In this document: one piece after another, positions 1 through 14,339 of the stretch
Position numbering within the stretch: the first letter of the stretch is position 1
How the letters are laid out: the number at the start of each line of letters is the position of its first letter
Assembly (NCBI GenBank): GCA_028023455.1
Contig: JAQFVV010000013.1
Span: 2,792,001 to 2,856,000 of the forward strand
Length of the DNA stretch: 64,000 nt
Source of the DNA: Epiperipatus broadwayi
Taxonomy: Eukaryota; Onychophora; Udeonychophora; Euonychophora; Peripatidae
Direction: 5' to 3'
The notes under the pieces: model-generated
The model's database searches: none
What the model was told of the DNA's origin: nothing
Seen by the model: only the letters and a program-made list of their open reading frames with translations
Made by a program: the position numbers and the translations under genes

Positions 1-1366
<1,366 letters not shown>

Positions 1367-3041
1367 GATGATGATGATGTTTCAAAGCAAAACTTTATTG
1401 AGTCTAAAAAGTTACAGAGTCATATATTGATTTTTTACAAATGAAAAACAAATTACAACTTTCAATACATAAGTCTTTATCTTTTCTGCATACTTTTTTC
1501 TCTTCTTGTTTTTAAATTTGGTCTTCTATTTAGTTCAGTTTATGCTTGCATTTTTTTTTTTTAAAATTGGAAAAAATGCTGATGTTGAAAATGTCATCAT
1601 CTATCTTATTGGTCTTTATATTTCATAGACTGGATCTCTGTTTCAAGTGTGACCATGTGGCTGCAAATATATCTGGTTGAGCTAGGATGCTGTCTCTTTT
1701 TCTTAACAGTTCTAGTTTTATTGAATATGTTGCTGGGTGGCGTCGAGGGTTATTGGCAAGTGCAAAAGTGCATCTGGTGCACCAGTAGGCATAAAGGCTG
1801 TATGTTGCTGCACGAATAGCAGGGTTGTTGCCTTTTTTAAATGTATTTATTATTTCATCAATTGAAATGATAGCCTTTCTGTATGTGGTAAACATTGTGC
1901 GACGTATTGTTTCTAGGGCACTGCAGGAATGAAGAAAATGATCTTGTGTCTCTTCTTCTCTATGACATAGGCCGCACATGGGGTCTATATTGGTATAGAA
2001 TCTACGAAATCTAAGGAAATGGGTTGTGGGTAGAGCATTGAGATTAAGCTTAAGCAGAAAATCGAATAATTTTGGTTCTAATGACCATTTTCTGAATTGT
2101 TGCAGTAGTTGCCTGTTGTCTATTCCAAGAACTGATGGATGTAGATTGGGTGTCTGGTTTGGATGTAGTATATTGTAAATGTCCCAGTATGTATACTTGT
2201 TGTCATTATTGAGTGATATTTTGTTGTATATTGGCTTGAGTTCTTCAATCAGTGTGGATAGATATCCATATGAAGGGGGTGGTCTGTCTGTGGGTATTAT
2301 ACTGATTACACACTCCAGGTCTGGAAATCTTTTTATGGTTGCTGTTATTAGATTTACTGATTTCTGTGTGTAAAAAACATTTATTGTATGGAGTCCAAGT
2401 CCATTGCTATGTGGTGGTCTGCTCAGATTTTTTAAAGAGATTGCCACTGTCTTTCTCTTCCATATTAGTTTGTTACAGATTGACGAGATTTTAGATATGA
2501 ATGTTTTTGCAAATTTGATTATAGGTTTATAGTATGTAATTTTTGTAGTTATAAGTTGATTAAATAGTGCTACCTTTGCATATATTGACAGGTATGACTT
2601 TTCAAGTGAGGCTGTGATTTTTTCAGCATCTATTTTTAATTTATTTTGAATTTTTTGCCTCATTCCATTGGTTCCAAGGTAGAATGGGAAACCAAGGAAA
2701 GTAGATGGTTTACCATTAAACATCTCTGTACAGTGCTTGCCTGTGTATATTGACCATGCTGCAGTTTTATTTGTGTTAATTTTTAAATTAAAATTTGAGG
2801 TATAATTCTTGATTATCTCTTGTAATATGGGGAGGTTCTTTTTAGAGGGGAGGAAAACGGTTACATCGTCCATATAGGCTATGCATGATATATTTAAAGC
2901 AGTGTTTGGAATTTGAATGCCTTTTATTTTTTTCTGTATCTCTATTAATAGAGGATTTATATATATTGTAAAGAGCAAGGCACTAAGGGGGGATCCTTGT
3001 GGGATGGATTGACTCGGTCTGAAGGCTGGTGATTTTTTTCC

Positions 3042-3043
<2 letters not shown>
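1367..3043 (-). mobile_element. 5'-truncated L1/Tx1-like non-LTR retrotransposon
   Basis: A minus-strand retroelement fragment lying between two ATT arrays. Its 3' end, at the low coordinate, has an AATAAAG polyadenylation-type signal near 1394-1400 and then a tail of about four CAT units that runs straight into AAT repeats. Its 5' end is cut inside the reverse transcriptase domain and directly abuts the second ATT array. The 3' UTR is about 255 bp. The related fragment at 52495-53358 confirms the family. The ATT arrays on both sides mean either insertion into an ATT microsatellite or microsatellite seeding by the tail. Confidence 0.85.
1623..3041 (-). pseudogene. L1/Tx1-like reverse transcriptase, C-terminal part of ORF2
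   Basis: A frame of about 470 codons open from the ATT boundary to a stop at 1623. No genuine start codon exists, because the N-terminal part is missing. Visible in order are the RT motif SIPQGSPLSALLF at the beginning, the catalytic box AYMDDV about 45 residues on, a FLGFPF motif typical of L1/Tx1-type RTs, and a C-terminal CCHC zinc motif (CGLCHREEETQDHFLHSC, spacing C-x2-C-x8-H-x4-C). This is the pol C-terminus of a target-primed retrotransposon. The endonuclease, the fingers part of the RT and ORF1 are absent. No internal stop is present over this length, so the copy is fairly young for this window. The exact clade (L1 versus Tx1) is inferred from motifs only. Confidence 0.85.

Positions 3044-3135
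<92 letters not shown>
3044..3135. repeat. (ATT)n microsatellite, about 30 units
   Basis: A pure ATT run directly against the truncated 5' end of the L1/Tx1-like element. With the array at 766-1366 it brackets the element on both sides with the same repeat unit in the same phase direction. Confidence 0.95.
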
Positions 3136-3189
3136 TCTAATCAATAATTTATGAATCATTATTTTAAATTATTCCCGTGAAGTTATATT

Positions 3190-3710
3190 AATATACACTG
3201 TATGACTGTCCTTGTTCACAGTCACAAAGTCCTTACAAACCAAGAAACTAATTTTAAATTAATAGTATATGGGACGTGTGTGTGTGTACATCTATATAAT
3301 TCTCTTTAGAATTATTTAGATGGTTCAAAGATAATAAAGAGCACTATATAAAGTTCACTTATTTTACAGATTTTATGTTAATAAGTAATTTATTGATGAC
3401 TAGTGTATTCATAATATAGATGACACTAAGCATTGATGATGAAGAGCATTAATATAATGATCATAGAACTTCTGATTTGTTTATTAGTTATTTTAATACC
3501 TGGGCAAGTGCATGCAGCAGAATTATTATTGCTTTTATAATATTACACCTCGTTGGTATTGGCCTGGTAATGATTGGCCTAACATTTTACAATATATCTC
3601 TTTTAAATCCAGTTACAAAAATTGACTTTTGATGACATTTGTTAGTGATACTATTTCTCTTATTTATTTTGGCTTCCAAAGCTGATTCTTTGTTCATTTA
3701 TTGTCATATT
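3190..3710 (+). repeat. LTR-derived fragment of the 27-35 kb element family
   Basis: Collinear similarity to 29375-29910 and 34280-34770. Shared landmarks include GAATTATTTAGATG, ATAATGATCA, a CATGCATGCAG-like block, CCTAACATTTTACA and GCTGATTCTTTGTTCATTT. Those two segments are the distal parts of the direct LTRs of the element at 27453-34830, so this is an isolated relic of the same LTR. No reading frame is preserved. Confidence 0.65.
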
Positions 3711-4825
3711 CATTTATTGATGTTTAATTGTACCACACTTACTATCCCATTCTTGCCATACCACTAAAGTATAATCTATTGAAACATTAATTATACTTAT
3801 CATCTTAAAGTAAAATTTTACTGAATTTTGATTTGCTTTTTAATATATAACAACTATACTGGTGGTAGCAATATAACTGACAATAGATTCCAATCATATT
3901 AATAATAAAACATCATTTTAAATTATGCAGGTTAGAAATTCTTCAACTACAACAACAAATTGTTTTAAAAATTTTATGAATGACATTATAAAGTTTGAAG
4001 ATGGATGCTTTATATAAGAAAGAATTCAATATAGCACTGAAGAAAGAGTTATAGATATTAACTAATAACATAAGAATTTATAACATGGATAGATTAATCT
4101 AATCACATTATATATTATAATCTCACTATGTGAAAAAAAAATAATTACAAAAAAAATGACCATTTGTCCACTAGTACATTGAAAGTTAGTAAAATAAAAT
4201 GGGTAGACAGGTAAATTATAGACAAGAAAAACATGCTGCATATTATTCAAAACTTTGCTTCTATCATCAGAAAGAATCACTAACTCAAAAATTATCGTTA
4301 GATATAAACTTGTGAAAATGATTGACAGAACATTTGATTTGCTGATATCCATGTTATAATATAAACCTAAGCTCCAATAAAAATAAAATAGAAAATGAAA
4401 TTGAAAAACTTTTTATTGTAAGTTCAGACAGAAATTGACAAATCTTGCAGACAAAATATACATTATGGCCAGAATATATATATAAAGGAGACAATAATGT
4501 TGGATTATACTGATTTTAAAACAGTAATATAGTAGGAAAATGTCTACTAAATTATTGTGAATCTAAATATCTTTTTATTATTAATATTTTTATCAAGTAA
4601 CCTACTTCATACTGGAACATCACTAGATGGTTTAAAAAAAAAAACAATAAGATTATATTCTTGTCATCTGAGCAAAAGAATTTTAATAGCAAAACATAAT
4701 CATAAACAAACTGTGAAGCAGATCTAAATTTACTCATGTAAATTCTACCTGACCTGAAGGTGAAAAAAAAATAAAATTTATAGGCAAGTTTAGCAACATT
4801 CTGAATATAGTCACACAAGAATCTA

Positions 4826-4995
4826 CCTCTTGTGTTTAAAAATAATATTAAGAAGTAATTTGAGCTTCTATATAGCTCTTGCTTTTACATATAATGTTAG
4901 AAAGGGATAAAATTTTACTATTTATTTTAAAAATAGTGTTAGAAAGTGATTTAAAGTTCTATTTCTTGCTTTTAAAAATAATGTTGGGAAGGGAA
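4826..4995. repeat. imperfect tandem repeat, unit about 70 bp
   Basis: A block reading roughly CTTGCTTTTA...AATGTTAGAAAGGGATA recurs about three times with substitutions and small indels (near 4836, 4880 and 4970). Confidence 0.55.
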
Positions 4996-5497
4996 TAGAG
5001 ATTTTTTATGTAATTAATAGAAAATTAGAACTATAGATTAAAATAAAAATGAGTCTGAAAATAGTTTGTTTAACAAAATCAAATCAAAATGAATGCCAGA
5101 AAATACAGCAGTAATTATAAAAAAAATTGAAAAGATTAAAAAAAAAAACGAATAAGGAATTCTAAAGGACAGCCAGGGTGAAAAACACACCTATCTTATA
5201 ACATTTAAAAAAACTTTGAAAAATAAAGAGTATTTCATGATTTGTGAGATTTAAAAAGATATTCTAGCCTTGATTGAGTTTGCAGAAAAATGTCAATATA
5301 TGATTATAACCAAAATAATAAAAACTACCCCCTTAGATAGCAAAAATACTAGATGAGGCTCTTTGAATAATGTCACTTATACAAAGATATCCTCAAAAAT
5401 AGAAAATAATGTTACTTTTATCTTAATATTATTAAGTAGTCTAGGTAATCAAATGACTTATTACTCGAAAGTTCAAACATTGAAAGTGACAGAGCTG

Positions 5498-5566
5498 AAG
5501 ATGCAATTCATGGATCTTGAACTCTAGAGTCAACTACTCTACCATTGCACTAAATCGTGCAGGTCT
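5498..5566 (-). repeat. tRNA-like relic, probable SINE head
   Basis: Read on the minus strand, a D-arm-like A box (AGTGCAATGGTAGAG) is followed by an imperfect anticodon-arm-like hairpin (TTGA...TCAA around CTCTAGAGT) and a weak B-box-like block (TGAATTGCATC). Its base composition is richer in G+C than its surroundings. It cannot fold as a standard tRNA, so it is more likely the degraded head of a tRNA-derived SINE than a gene. No target duplication was identified. Confidence 0.45.
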
Positions 5567-6544
5567 TAATATCATTGCCAAAAAGATAGTGGAAATGAAA
5601 GAATCCATTAAAAATATTACAGAAAATTGAAAAATCAATAAAATGGATAATCAAATTATGCCAATTTATTATACTATTATACAATATATCTATTGTATAT
5701 CAATAATTAGATACAATTAAAAAAAACTTCACAATGTATAAATTAGTTTCATAAAAATTAAGAAACAAAATATATCACTGCTGATGTATGGTAAATTATT
5801 GTAAAGGCAATAAATATCAAAATAAGTTCTCTATGTGTTTTATTGATTTCAATAAAAATTCAAAGTCAGTAGACCATGAGTAATTATAAAATGTTTGTAA
5901 CAATGAGTTCCTATCTTAGATCAGAGTTTATAATTATAATAGGTAATGAAAAAACAGACTAGTTTTACAATACCAAAAAAATTAGGATTGTATACTGTCA
6001 CCCTAAATTGAATATACCTTTAAATATTGAAGTACTAGAATAAATAGTATTATAGTCAAATAGTAGCTAGTTATTAAAAAAAAGATCAATCTTATTGTGA
6101 ATTTATATCATTAATAATTTTATTTAAATTATCGTTTTTTTTTCTCCTGGTAAAATCTTTTTCAAATGTTTTTTCCCTTTGGGACTAGTGATTTCCTATT
6201 GAATATTTTCATAAATCTTTAAAAATTGCATCATATAATAAACACTTTCAATATTTAAAAATTCCTTGTGATAGTAACTGCTGTGTCCTTAGATCAGCAA
6301 GTAAATAATTGAAAAAGGCAGAATTGAGTTGGTAGGCTTATAGTTTAATTTAAATACATATGATCATTTTTACATATATACATAGTCTATTATAAGATGT
6401 AATAAAATAATAAAAGGTCATGGTGACCTGCACATAATAACTCTAGTCCTGCTTTTGAACTTACAGAGACAGGAGTCTCTGACTTACATTAAATATTCAG
6501 AATAAATAGATTAGGCTCTGGGGTTTATATATTCCTCAAGACTT

Positions 6545-6640
6545 CTGGAATATTTTACATACCTTACTATATATGGTGTTTTCACATACATTTTCACATA
6601 CACATAGTATCTTTACATTCCTCACTATATATGGCATCTT
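6545..6640. repeat. imperfect tandem duplication, about 60 bp unit
   Basis: The block TTTACATACCTTACTATATA recurs 60 bp downstream as TTTACATTCCTCACTATATA, with related flanking text. Confidence 0.55.
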
Positions 6641-6774
6641 ATACAGTTTTCTGACCCTATAACTGTGTTTTCTATGATCTAATAACACTGCAATTTAATG
6701 ATCATTACATTGTTACATTTTACAGTTACAATTATTTATATAATATAAATGTTTATGATCACTATACGTAATTA

Positions 6775-6905
6775 CTATACAGTTATTATTCTTATTCTAC
6801 ATATTCTTTATACATTACAAAGTTATTAGTTTTATTCTATATTCATTATACATTTATTATTTATTGTACAACTATTATTTTATTCTATTCATTATAAATT
6901 TATTA
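6775..6905. repeat. degenerate A+T-rich minisatellite
   Basis: Variants of a block containing TTATTCTATATTCATTATACA recur two to three times with indels. No coding capacity is seen. Confidence 0.5.
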
Positions 6906-8796
6906 TTGTAAAATTTACACTTGCTTGACCTTGAACATTGCAGTAACTGTTGCTTCTTATCTGGTCAAAACAAAAAAGTATAATTTTAAAAGAGATTTTT
7001 AATTCTGTTTTTATTTAATAGATTAGTTATGTTGATTTGAATATAATAAGAATGAAAATCTAAGAAGGACTCATTGTATCAAATTTGATGACAATATGTC
7101 AATACTTGCAAATATTGAGGACAAGCTTATTCAAATGGTATCTAGTATTGTAGAAGGTTTGGAATCCAAATAAAACTAAAGCAACGAAAATATAAGTTAT
7201 ATGGTAAAGATATTAAAAATGTGCATTGTACAAAAAATTATAGGACATATTAATATTTTAAAATATGTGGAAAGTTGTATAACATTTGATTGGAAGTATG
7301 GATCTGTTAGAATAAAAACTGCAATGCTAAATAAACTTTTGATAGATAATTTTTTGACCCATTAGAATTAAGAAAGAGTTTTTTTTTAATGATTAGAATG
7401 TTGTTTTATGTGGATAAAGAGCTCTTGACGAAAAGCATTTGAATGTGAATTTCAAGAACAGAAAAAATAAATTGGAATATTCTCATAACTCTTTTATAGC
7501 TGAAGTAATTGCCTTTTGAAGCAGCAAGGCAACTATCTCAGACACTGAACTGAACAAGACTTCAAAATGAAACTTTATTTATTTTATTTTTTTCTCTATT
7601 AAATATATTTCTTTTTATTTAGTATATTTTTTTTCCTATTTCATCTATTGTCTTGTTCAGCAGACCATCTTAAATAAGTACTTATAATCTTTTTGATAAT
7701 TTTAAAAGATGTAGTTTTTAAGCCTTCCCTCAGAGACCAAAATTGATTTTCCCAGCTCTGGGTGCAATACTCAAAAATGAAAAATCTATACTAGAAATTT
7801 ACAACTTTTTCTTATAAATGAAAATCACTTTAGTTAGTTTTAAAAAATAATAATATTAATACCAAACACCCAAATCATGATTAAAAGATAATTGTTATAA
7901 ATAAAATAATAAAATGATTTCATTCAAAACCAATACTACATTTAAATATAACTTTGTTTGCTTTAATAGAATAATATATGGCCAATAAAATTATCCAAAT
8001 TTAAAGCATAATCAGGGATAAAACACCTATGAAGTTGAACTTTATTTTAAACTTGAAGAATGATTTATATAATTCTGATATATGATTATATGTTTATGGA
8101 GTATAATGAAAGAAAAGAAATCAATGAAATAGTAAATCACTTTAATAGCTCAAATATTTACAAAAATTCATAATTAATAATTTATAAAGGTACACAAATA
8201 ATAATAGTCATTTTCATTTCAAATTATATGAATCTATGATACCCCACATAAAACAAGTGCAAGCAAGGCAAGGCAAAGAATGGTGTTAATTCAAATCAAC
8301 ATCTATTTTAAAGAATTAATCTAAATAAAGTAAGACAATGCTTTTCAATTAAACTGTACATTTAATTTAATAAGAAGTAAAATGATATAAGGCATATTTA
8401 AGGTATTTAACCCTAACAGAGAATTTGTGTAAGTAGTTAAATCGCGGTTTTAAAGTCACAAATGCTCCTAAAACAAAAGGACATAAAATTATGAGCCTAC
8501 ATGAATTACAGCACAAGTAGAATCAAGAACAAATTCAGTGTAGGTTCACTTTCATAATGTAAAAGTCTAAGAAAAATACATTCAGATGATATATTGGGTG
8601 AATCCCAACGTGCACTATTTCAAAACAGAAACTAGGCAAAATAATGTAAGCTGAAACAAACTATATGAAGATCACAAAATTAATCTTCAAATTGATTTTA
8701 ACCATTGTAAGAGAGAGAAGATAGTTAAAATCAACACATCTGGATGTCTTTATATTTGCATGACTTCAATCATAATGTGACCATTACAATATAGAA

Positions 8797-9281
8797 AAGA
8801 GGCTGGCAAACTTTTTAATACAAAGAGACACTTTGTTTAGACCCCCCCCCCATTAAAAAGCAGCAAGGAAATAAGTGAAAAATATATTCACAAAAAATAT
8901 GAATTTCTGAATGATTGTGGATATATTTGAACATTTATTTTAATAATAGAACTTAAAAGAATCTGGTATACATCCTAATGACAATAAAAATTTTCTTAAA
9001 AATAAATAAAAAGAAAGAATTATTTTGACAGTTTGATTTATTCACAAATTTTTAATATTTAAATATTCATCATATACAATAATTACTCTTCTACAATAAG
9101 GCTGAATTCAAATAACAATGTCATAATGCCCAGTTTTCCTCTCTTAGAATCATCAAAATATTTATTTACAAATTACAAGAGGAAATAAAAAATGTGTTTA
9201 TGTTTTTCATGACAAAAAGAGCCACGAGATTGGGATCACAGAATCACATTTGGCTCAAGAGACACACTTTGTTGATCCATG
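8797..9281. mobile_element. hAT-like non-autonomous DNA transposon (MITE)
   Basis: The left end reads AAGAGGCTGGCAAACTTTTT. The right end, reverse-complemented, reads CATGGATCAACAAAGTGTG. Both resemble the CAGNGGTCGGCAAACTTT-type terminus common to many hAT MITEs. The flanks form an 8-bp near-perfect target duplication, ATATAGAA (8789-8796) and ATATAGAT (9282-9289), which is the size hAT transposases make. Sub-terminal GAGACACTTTG and GAGACACACTTTG blocks also recur. The 485-bp body has no transposase and includes a poly-C run near 8842. The family is inferred from end sequence plus duplication length. Confidence 0.6.
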
Positions 9282-9289
9282 ATATAGAT

Positions 9290-11736
9290 AATAAGTTTTT
9301 TCTATAAACTTACATGTAGCATAATCAAAATTTATGAGCCACTAGTCAATTAATGTGAAAAAATCTATTACAAAAATAAAATAATAGCTAATATTTATGA
9401 TCATTTTATTCTACACTTTGCAGAACATTTTTAGAAAAAAGTGTCTATAAAAAAGAAAATTTTGTTAACACTGCACAGCCACAAAATTCTTTAAAAAGTG
9501 AATATCCTGTAAATATAATGTATTATATATTGTAATGATATAAAATGAGAAATATGAATGAACACAATTATATACCTGATTTGAGATACCAACCTATCAT
9601 TGTGGGGAATATCCAAGATGCAAGAGACTTCAAAATTGGATCAAAATATTCAAAGTTTATAATGACAAAATATTGAAAAATAAAAGACTATTTATGTGTT
9701 CTGGCTTCAAATCTCGAATTTACACGAGTACAATTTAAATGAAATAAAATAATAAAGAATTGCTAGCTCTTGTGAATGGCCTAAAAATTATAAAATAAGG
9801 ACTCAAATAAAATGAATTCATAATGAATATAAGTGCATAAGTGAATAAAGATTTAGCAGGTTTTTTACAAATAAAAATAATGTATAGTTCATACTAATGT
9901 ATTATTCAAAATTTAATAATAGATTTATAGCTGATATTTATTTTAAATAATCCTTAATTTGCAGTGTACTTAATTTATGTTGTATTTTAAAAAAATGTAA
10001 CATACTAAAATCAGTACTGATAAAATTTTATTATAAAATTTATTAAAAACTTTGATACCAATAATACTTATGAGTATGTTAGATTAATCTCAACCAATTT
10101 TTAAACATCAGTATAATAATAATAATGTTTATTTTGCTGATTAGTTAAAGCTTGTTTATCAATATTTCCTTTAAATATAAATTCTGATTATTATATTTAA
10201 ATTATTAAAATAAATGAAATTCAAACTCAACTTCCAATTAATAAAATAATAATAATAATTTATTTATAATAAATAGTAATAAACAAATAAAATTAAGAAC
10301 ATATTAAAAAGGAATAAAATTTAACATGCTGGACAAAATACTTATTACAAAATCAAAGGAAAATATACATTTGAATTAAATTTTATTAAATAAAGTTAAA
10401 ATTATGAAATAAACCTTAACTTGTTATGGTTTATCCACTATAAGGATAATAAGAAAAGCCAAACAAGTCATCAAATAAAAATTTATGTGACTATTATTTA
10501 TAAATTCTAAATAATTATTGTAATTTTCATCAGATCAAGTATAATCTAAACATTTGTTATCATATAATCATATATTAAATTAACCTTTTAAATATATAAT
10601 AATAAACTTGAATGAAATTAAACAACCTGTATACAATAATACATGTTTGTTATACATAGCTCCTATGGCACTTTAATTTGTCATGAAATTCAAATATAAT
10701 CCATTAAAATATCCAATGGTTTTAACACACAGTCACTCAATAAAAAAATAATGTTTGAAGTTTATTCCATTGAACTGTCAAATATTAATTTTCAACAGAG
10801 CATTATGCCACATTAATCCTTTTAAGTGATTGTTATCATATTATACATTATTCTGTGTATTCTTGTAATTTAAATTTTATTCATATATATATATATATGA
10901 CATATTACTATAAATAGATATTAGATTTCCATAGTTATCCAATATTTCTACTATTATAATTTTCACATAAAGGTAATTATCACATAATCCATTAGGGTAT
11001 TAAATAATATGTAGGCAATACAGGTTTTATCAACATTTTATTATTTAAAACAATACCACAAGATGGTGTTAAAGATGTAATAACACAATATAGAAAGTTA
11101 AAACTTTAAACATCACTTAATAAAAATAATCATTTCATTTTAGTAAACTGCTATTATTCAGATACTTGTCAAATCATTACTTTATCCATTATATATATAT
11201 TTCATGATGATTATATATATTTCACAATGACAGCTATGCATATAAATATTTTAGCAAACTTTGTAACTTCCTTTAACAAAAGTTTTCTAAACATTATGAC
11301 AATGAATATTCTTTTTTTTTAATTATTATTTTAAAAACCTCAAAATTTATATTTTGTTGTCCTGGGAGCAAATGTCAAAACTTCCTTGTTTATTTATTCA
11401 TCTTATGCTGTTTTACTTCAAACATCTTTAAAAATATATACATTGCGGTCTTGTAAAAAATATTTACAAAGAAAAACATAGCTTCCATTGAATTTAAACA
11501 AATATATATATACAAGCAGAATGATTTCAAGTGAATGCATGGGTTTTTTATATCATCTGTTTGAATGATGCAATATTTGGGTCATAGTTACTGTAACTCG
11601 GAATGGACTTTTAATTTTTTTTTCAAATTCATTGAGCCATTATGATAAACAATACATTTAAGAATATCAAATATCATCCTTACAATATCTGTAATGTTAA
11701 AATTAATACATGAATGTATGCTCACACACATGAAAA
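9290..11736. other. A+T-rich intergenic DNA
   Basis: Nothing recognisable is present apart from short AT dinucleotide runs (for example near 10884-10898). No frame has domain character. Confidence 0.6.
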
Positions 11737-12170
11737 TGTAATCTATTATTTTGACAAAAAAATAATGTTTTTAAAATGAAATATTTTAATTTTAATCAGT
11801 GACCTTTTTAAAACAAAATGGTGAACTTTATCATGTACTATTCTGTCCTAAACATAACAGAAAATCAAACTGCAAATTTACTATAAAAAAATAAAAATAA
11901 AACAAGTCATAAATTATTTTGACTTAAAAAAGTGTTTTAAAATCTAAGCAATCATATAGCGAGATTTTAAACTTATCAATGACTTTTTTAAAAAAAATCA
12001 AAACTTATTGATTACTTTTTTCATAAAAAAAGATCAAATCTCAAAATTTTGTAAAATAAAATCAGAAAAGAACTCAGTTGGTAATTTTAATAATGAATAA
12101 ACTTATAAAGAATAAATGAATGGATTAATTTTTTTATATAAACACATTAAATACTTGACCAGATATTACA
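11737..12170 (-). repeat. 3' LTR of the 11.7-16.3 kb element
   Basis: Begins TGTAATCTATT and ends AGATATTACA on the plus strand, so the minus-strand LTR has TG...CA termini. Its last 150 bp or so align with 16150-16302, while the middle is longer and diverged. Confidence 0.65.
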
Positions 12171-12185
12171 TTACCCCCTTACTAC
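12171..12185 (-). promoter_or_regulatory. polypurine tract
   Basis: On the minus strand GTAGTAAGGGGGTAA directly precedes the 3' LTR. This is the expected place and composition for the second-strand primer of an LTR element. Confidence 0.55.
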
Positions 12186-14339
12186 AATAAAAAAATTCTT
12201 TTTTATTTTTTTAAATATACCACAACTATATTTGATCATCTCATTGTTATATGCATCCATCATCATCTGAGTGCCACTGTAGACAAAAAAATTAAAATAT
12301 CTTTTTATTTATAGCAGAAAGCAAATAACTCCTTAAGAAATTAAATGTGCTTCAAGTATTCAAACTATAAAATATTAACAAACTAAACTCCTATATTTGT
12401 TATTTCAAAACTACATCAAATATAAGCAAAATGTTCCATCATTTAGTATTAATGTAATTAAAAACAGCATTAATCAACTACAGCAATACTAAAATATCTT
12501 ATTGTGAATTTATTAAGATAAAATTTTGTTGAATAATCATATATAAACTAGTTTTATCTGCTTTCTGCAAAGTCATATCATTTTAAGCTCCATAAATGAA
12601 ATATTCTTATTATCACAAAGTTCTTTACAATTATGGGGTTTCCTTCAAATCAGTGTATTTTAAATATCATGACTTCTGTATATGTAAAATATATATATAA
12701 AAAAATTCTTACTCAAATTCTACTTAAAGCTACAAAAAAAAAACTGATATTTTCAATAATTTCAGCTATAATCAAACAATTTATATCTTGATAAAAATAT
12801 TTGTGTAGATAGTATTTATTAACACCCCCCTTTCAAATTTAATGAGACATTTGTAGAAAAAATCTATTAATAACTGATAATAATTTCTTGTATGGTTAGC
12901 AAAGTACTCAATTTAAAATCACTTTCAATATTTAAGTAAACTGATTAAATGTTAATTAACCCTGATAATGAGCTATACTTATGAGCAGGAAATGTATCAA
13001 GTTTAAAATCATTTTAATACTAAAATAAACTGAGTATATGTTAAATCTATTTCAATTTCTCAAGGATGTTGCAACAACATCATGAGACAAGTTGAGCAAT
13101 ATTCAGTTGCTAACCAGGAAATCTTGGTTTGGATAGCTTTTGCAAATGTCAGAAAAACTCTACTGAACATCCTATTTTAACTTAAATTCATCATTAATTA
13201 TTTATATTTCACTTATATCTTTCAACTGGTGCTTCACCATTAACTTACATGGGGTTTTGAACAAAAGCACACACCTGTATTTAGGTCAACTCTTCCAAGA
13301 AAAGACTCAATCATATAAATATTTTAATTCACAATTAGAATATGTACTATAAAGCTTACATCCTATACCTTTACCTACCAAAACACACATCATCATTGAT
13401 TAACATATCTTTTTCTAACCAATACAAAGAGATTATAGTTATATTGACAAATTACAGTGAAGAGGCCATCATAAACTTCTTGGAAACTTTTTTATAGAAA
13501 CCGGTTTTTTTATAATGACTTATGGGACTAACCAAAATAATAATTTGACTAAACAGTCTGGCTAGAGGTCTTCAGCTTACTTTTTCTAAGATCTCTTGCT
13601 TTCATTAATCTATGCCTTGCTTTGGTCATTTCTTACAAAACTATATGTATCATATGATGAGCATAGAACACTTGTCTGAAAGAAAAATCAATAGAATGGG
13701 CATTTTTTAAACCATCATTATCTCTTCATACAGAATAATAATAAAACAATAAATAAAAAGGTCATATCCTGTAAATATTAAATTTTCTGTGAATGTAAAA
13801 TCAAGTAAGTCAATAACTTCACCTCTATGATAGCCATGATTTCTTAATTTCATAAAGTCTATGTTAAAAATATTTGAACTGTCTTACCTTTCAAATACCG
13901 TTTTTTATGTGTGTGTCAAAAATACCTTTTTGATTATGTTACAATTTTTTTATATTTAGAATCAATCTCCTTAATATTTAATGTTATATTCTTTGTTAAA
14001 TATCATACTCCTTTTCTATATTTAGATACATTTAAATATCTAAATAAACACAACAAACATTATATGTGTAATATATAATTAAAGTTTTAATAGTATGTCA
14101 GCTATAAACATTTTTTTCTTTTACTGGCAGTTCTTTTTGTCTCAAAATTATTACTTGTCTCATTTTATATTTTTTTAAAATGATTATAATTAAGGCTGAA
14201 CATACTTTTTTTTTTAAAAAAAAAATGTTTTGGTAAAATTATATGTTTATTTTCCATTCATACATGTAACTCATTAACTCATTATTCAGATGTTGGGTCT
14301 TTTAAGAATATAAAGCCATCCAAATTTATAACAATATTA

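Larger units (their letters stand above)
3711..8788. other. A+T-rich intergenic DNA
   Basis: No gene is seen. The longest frames (minus 4062-4352 and 4552-4818) are low-complexity, lack recognisable domains and look like chance frames in A+T-rich sequence. The segment does hold a tRNA-like relic near 5500 and three small degenerate tandem repeats, listed separately. Confidence 0.6.
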
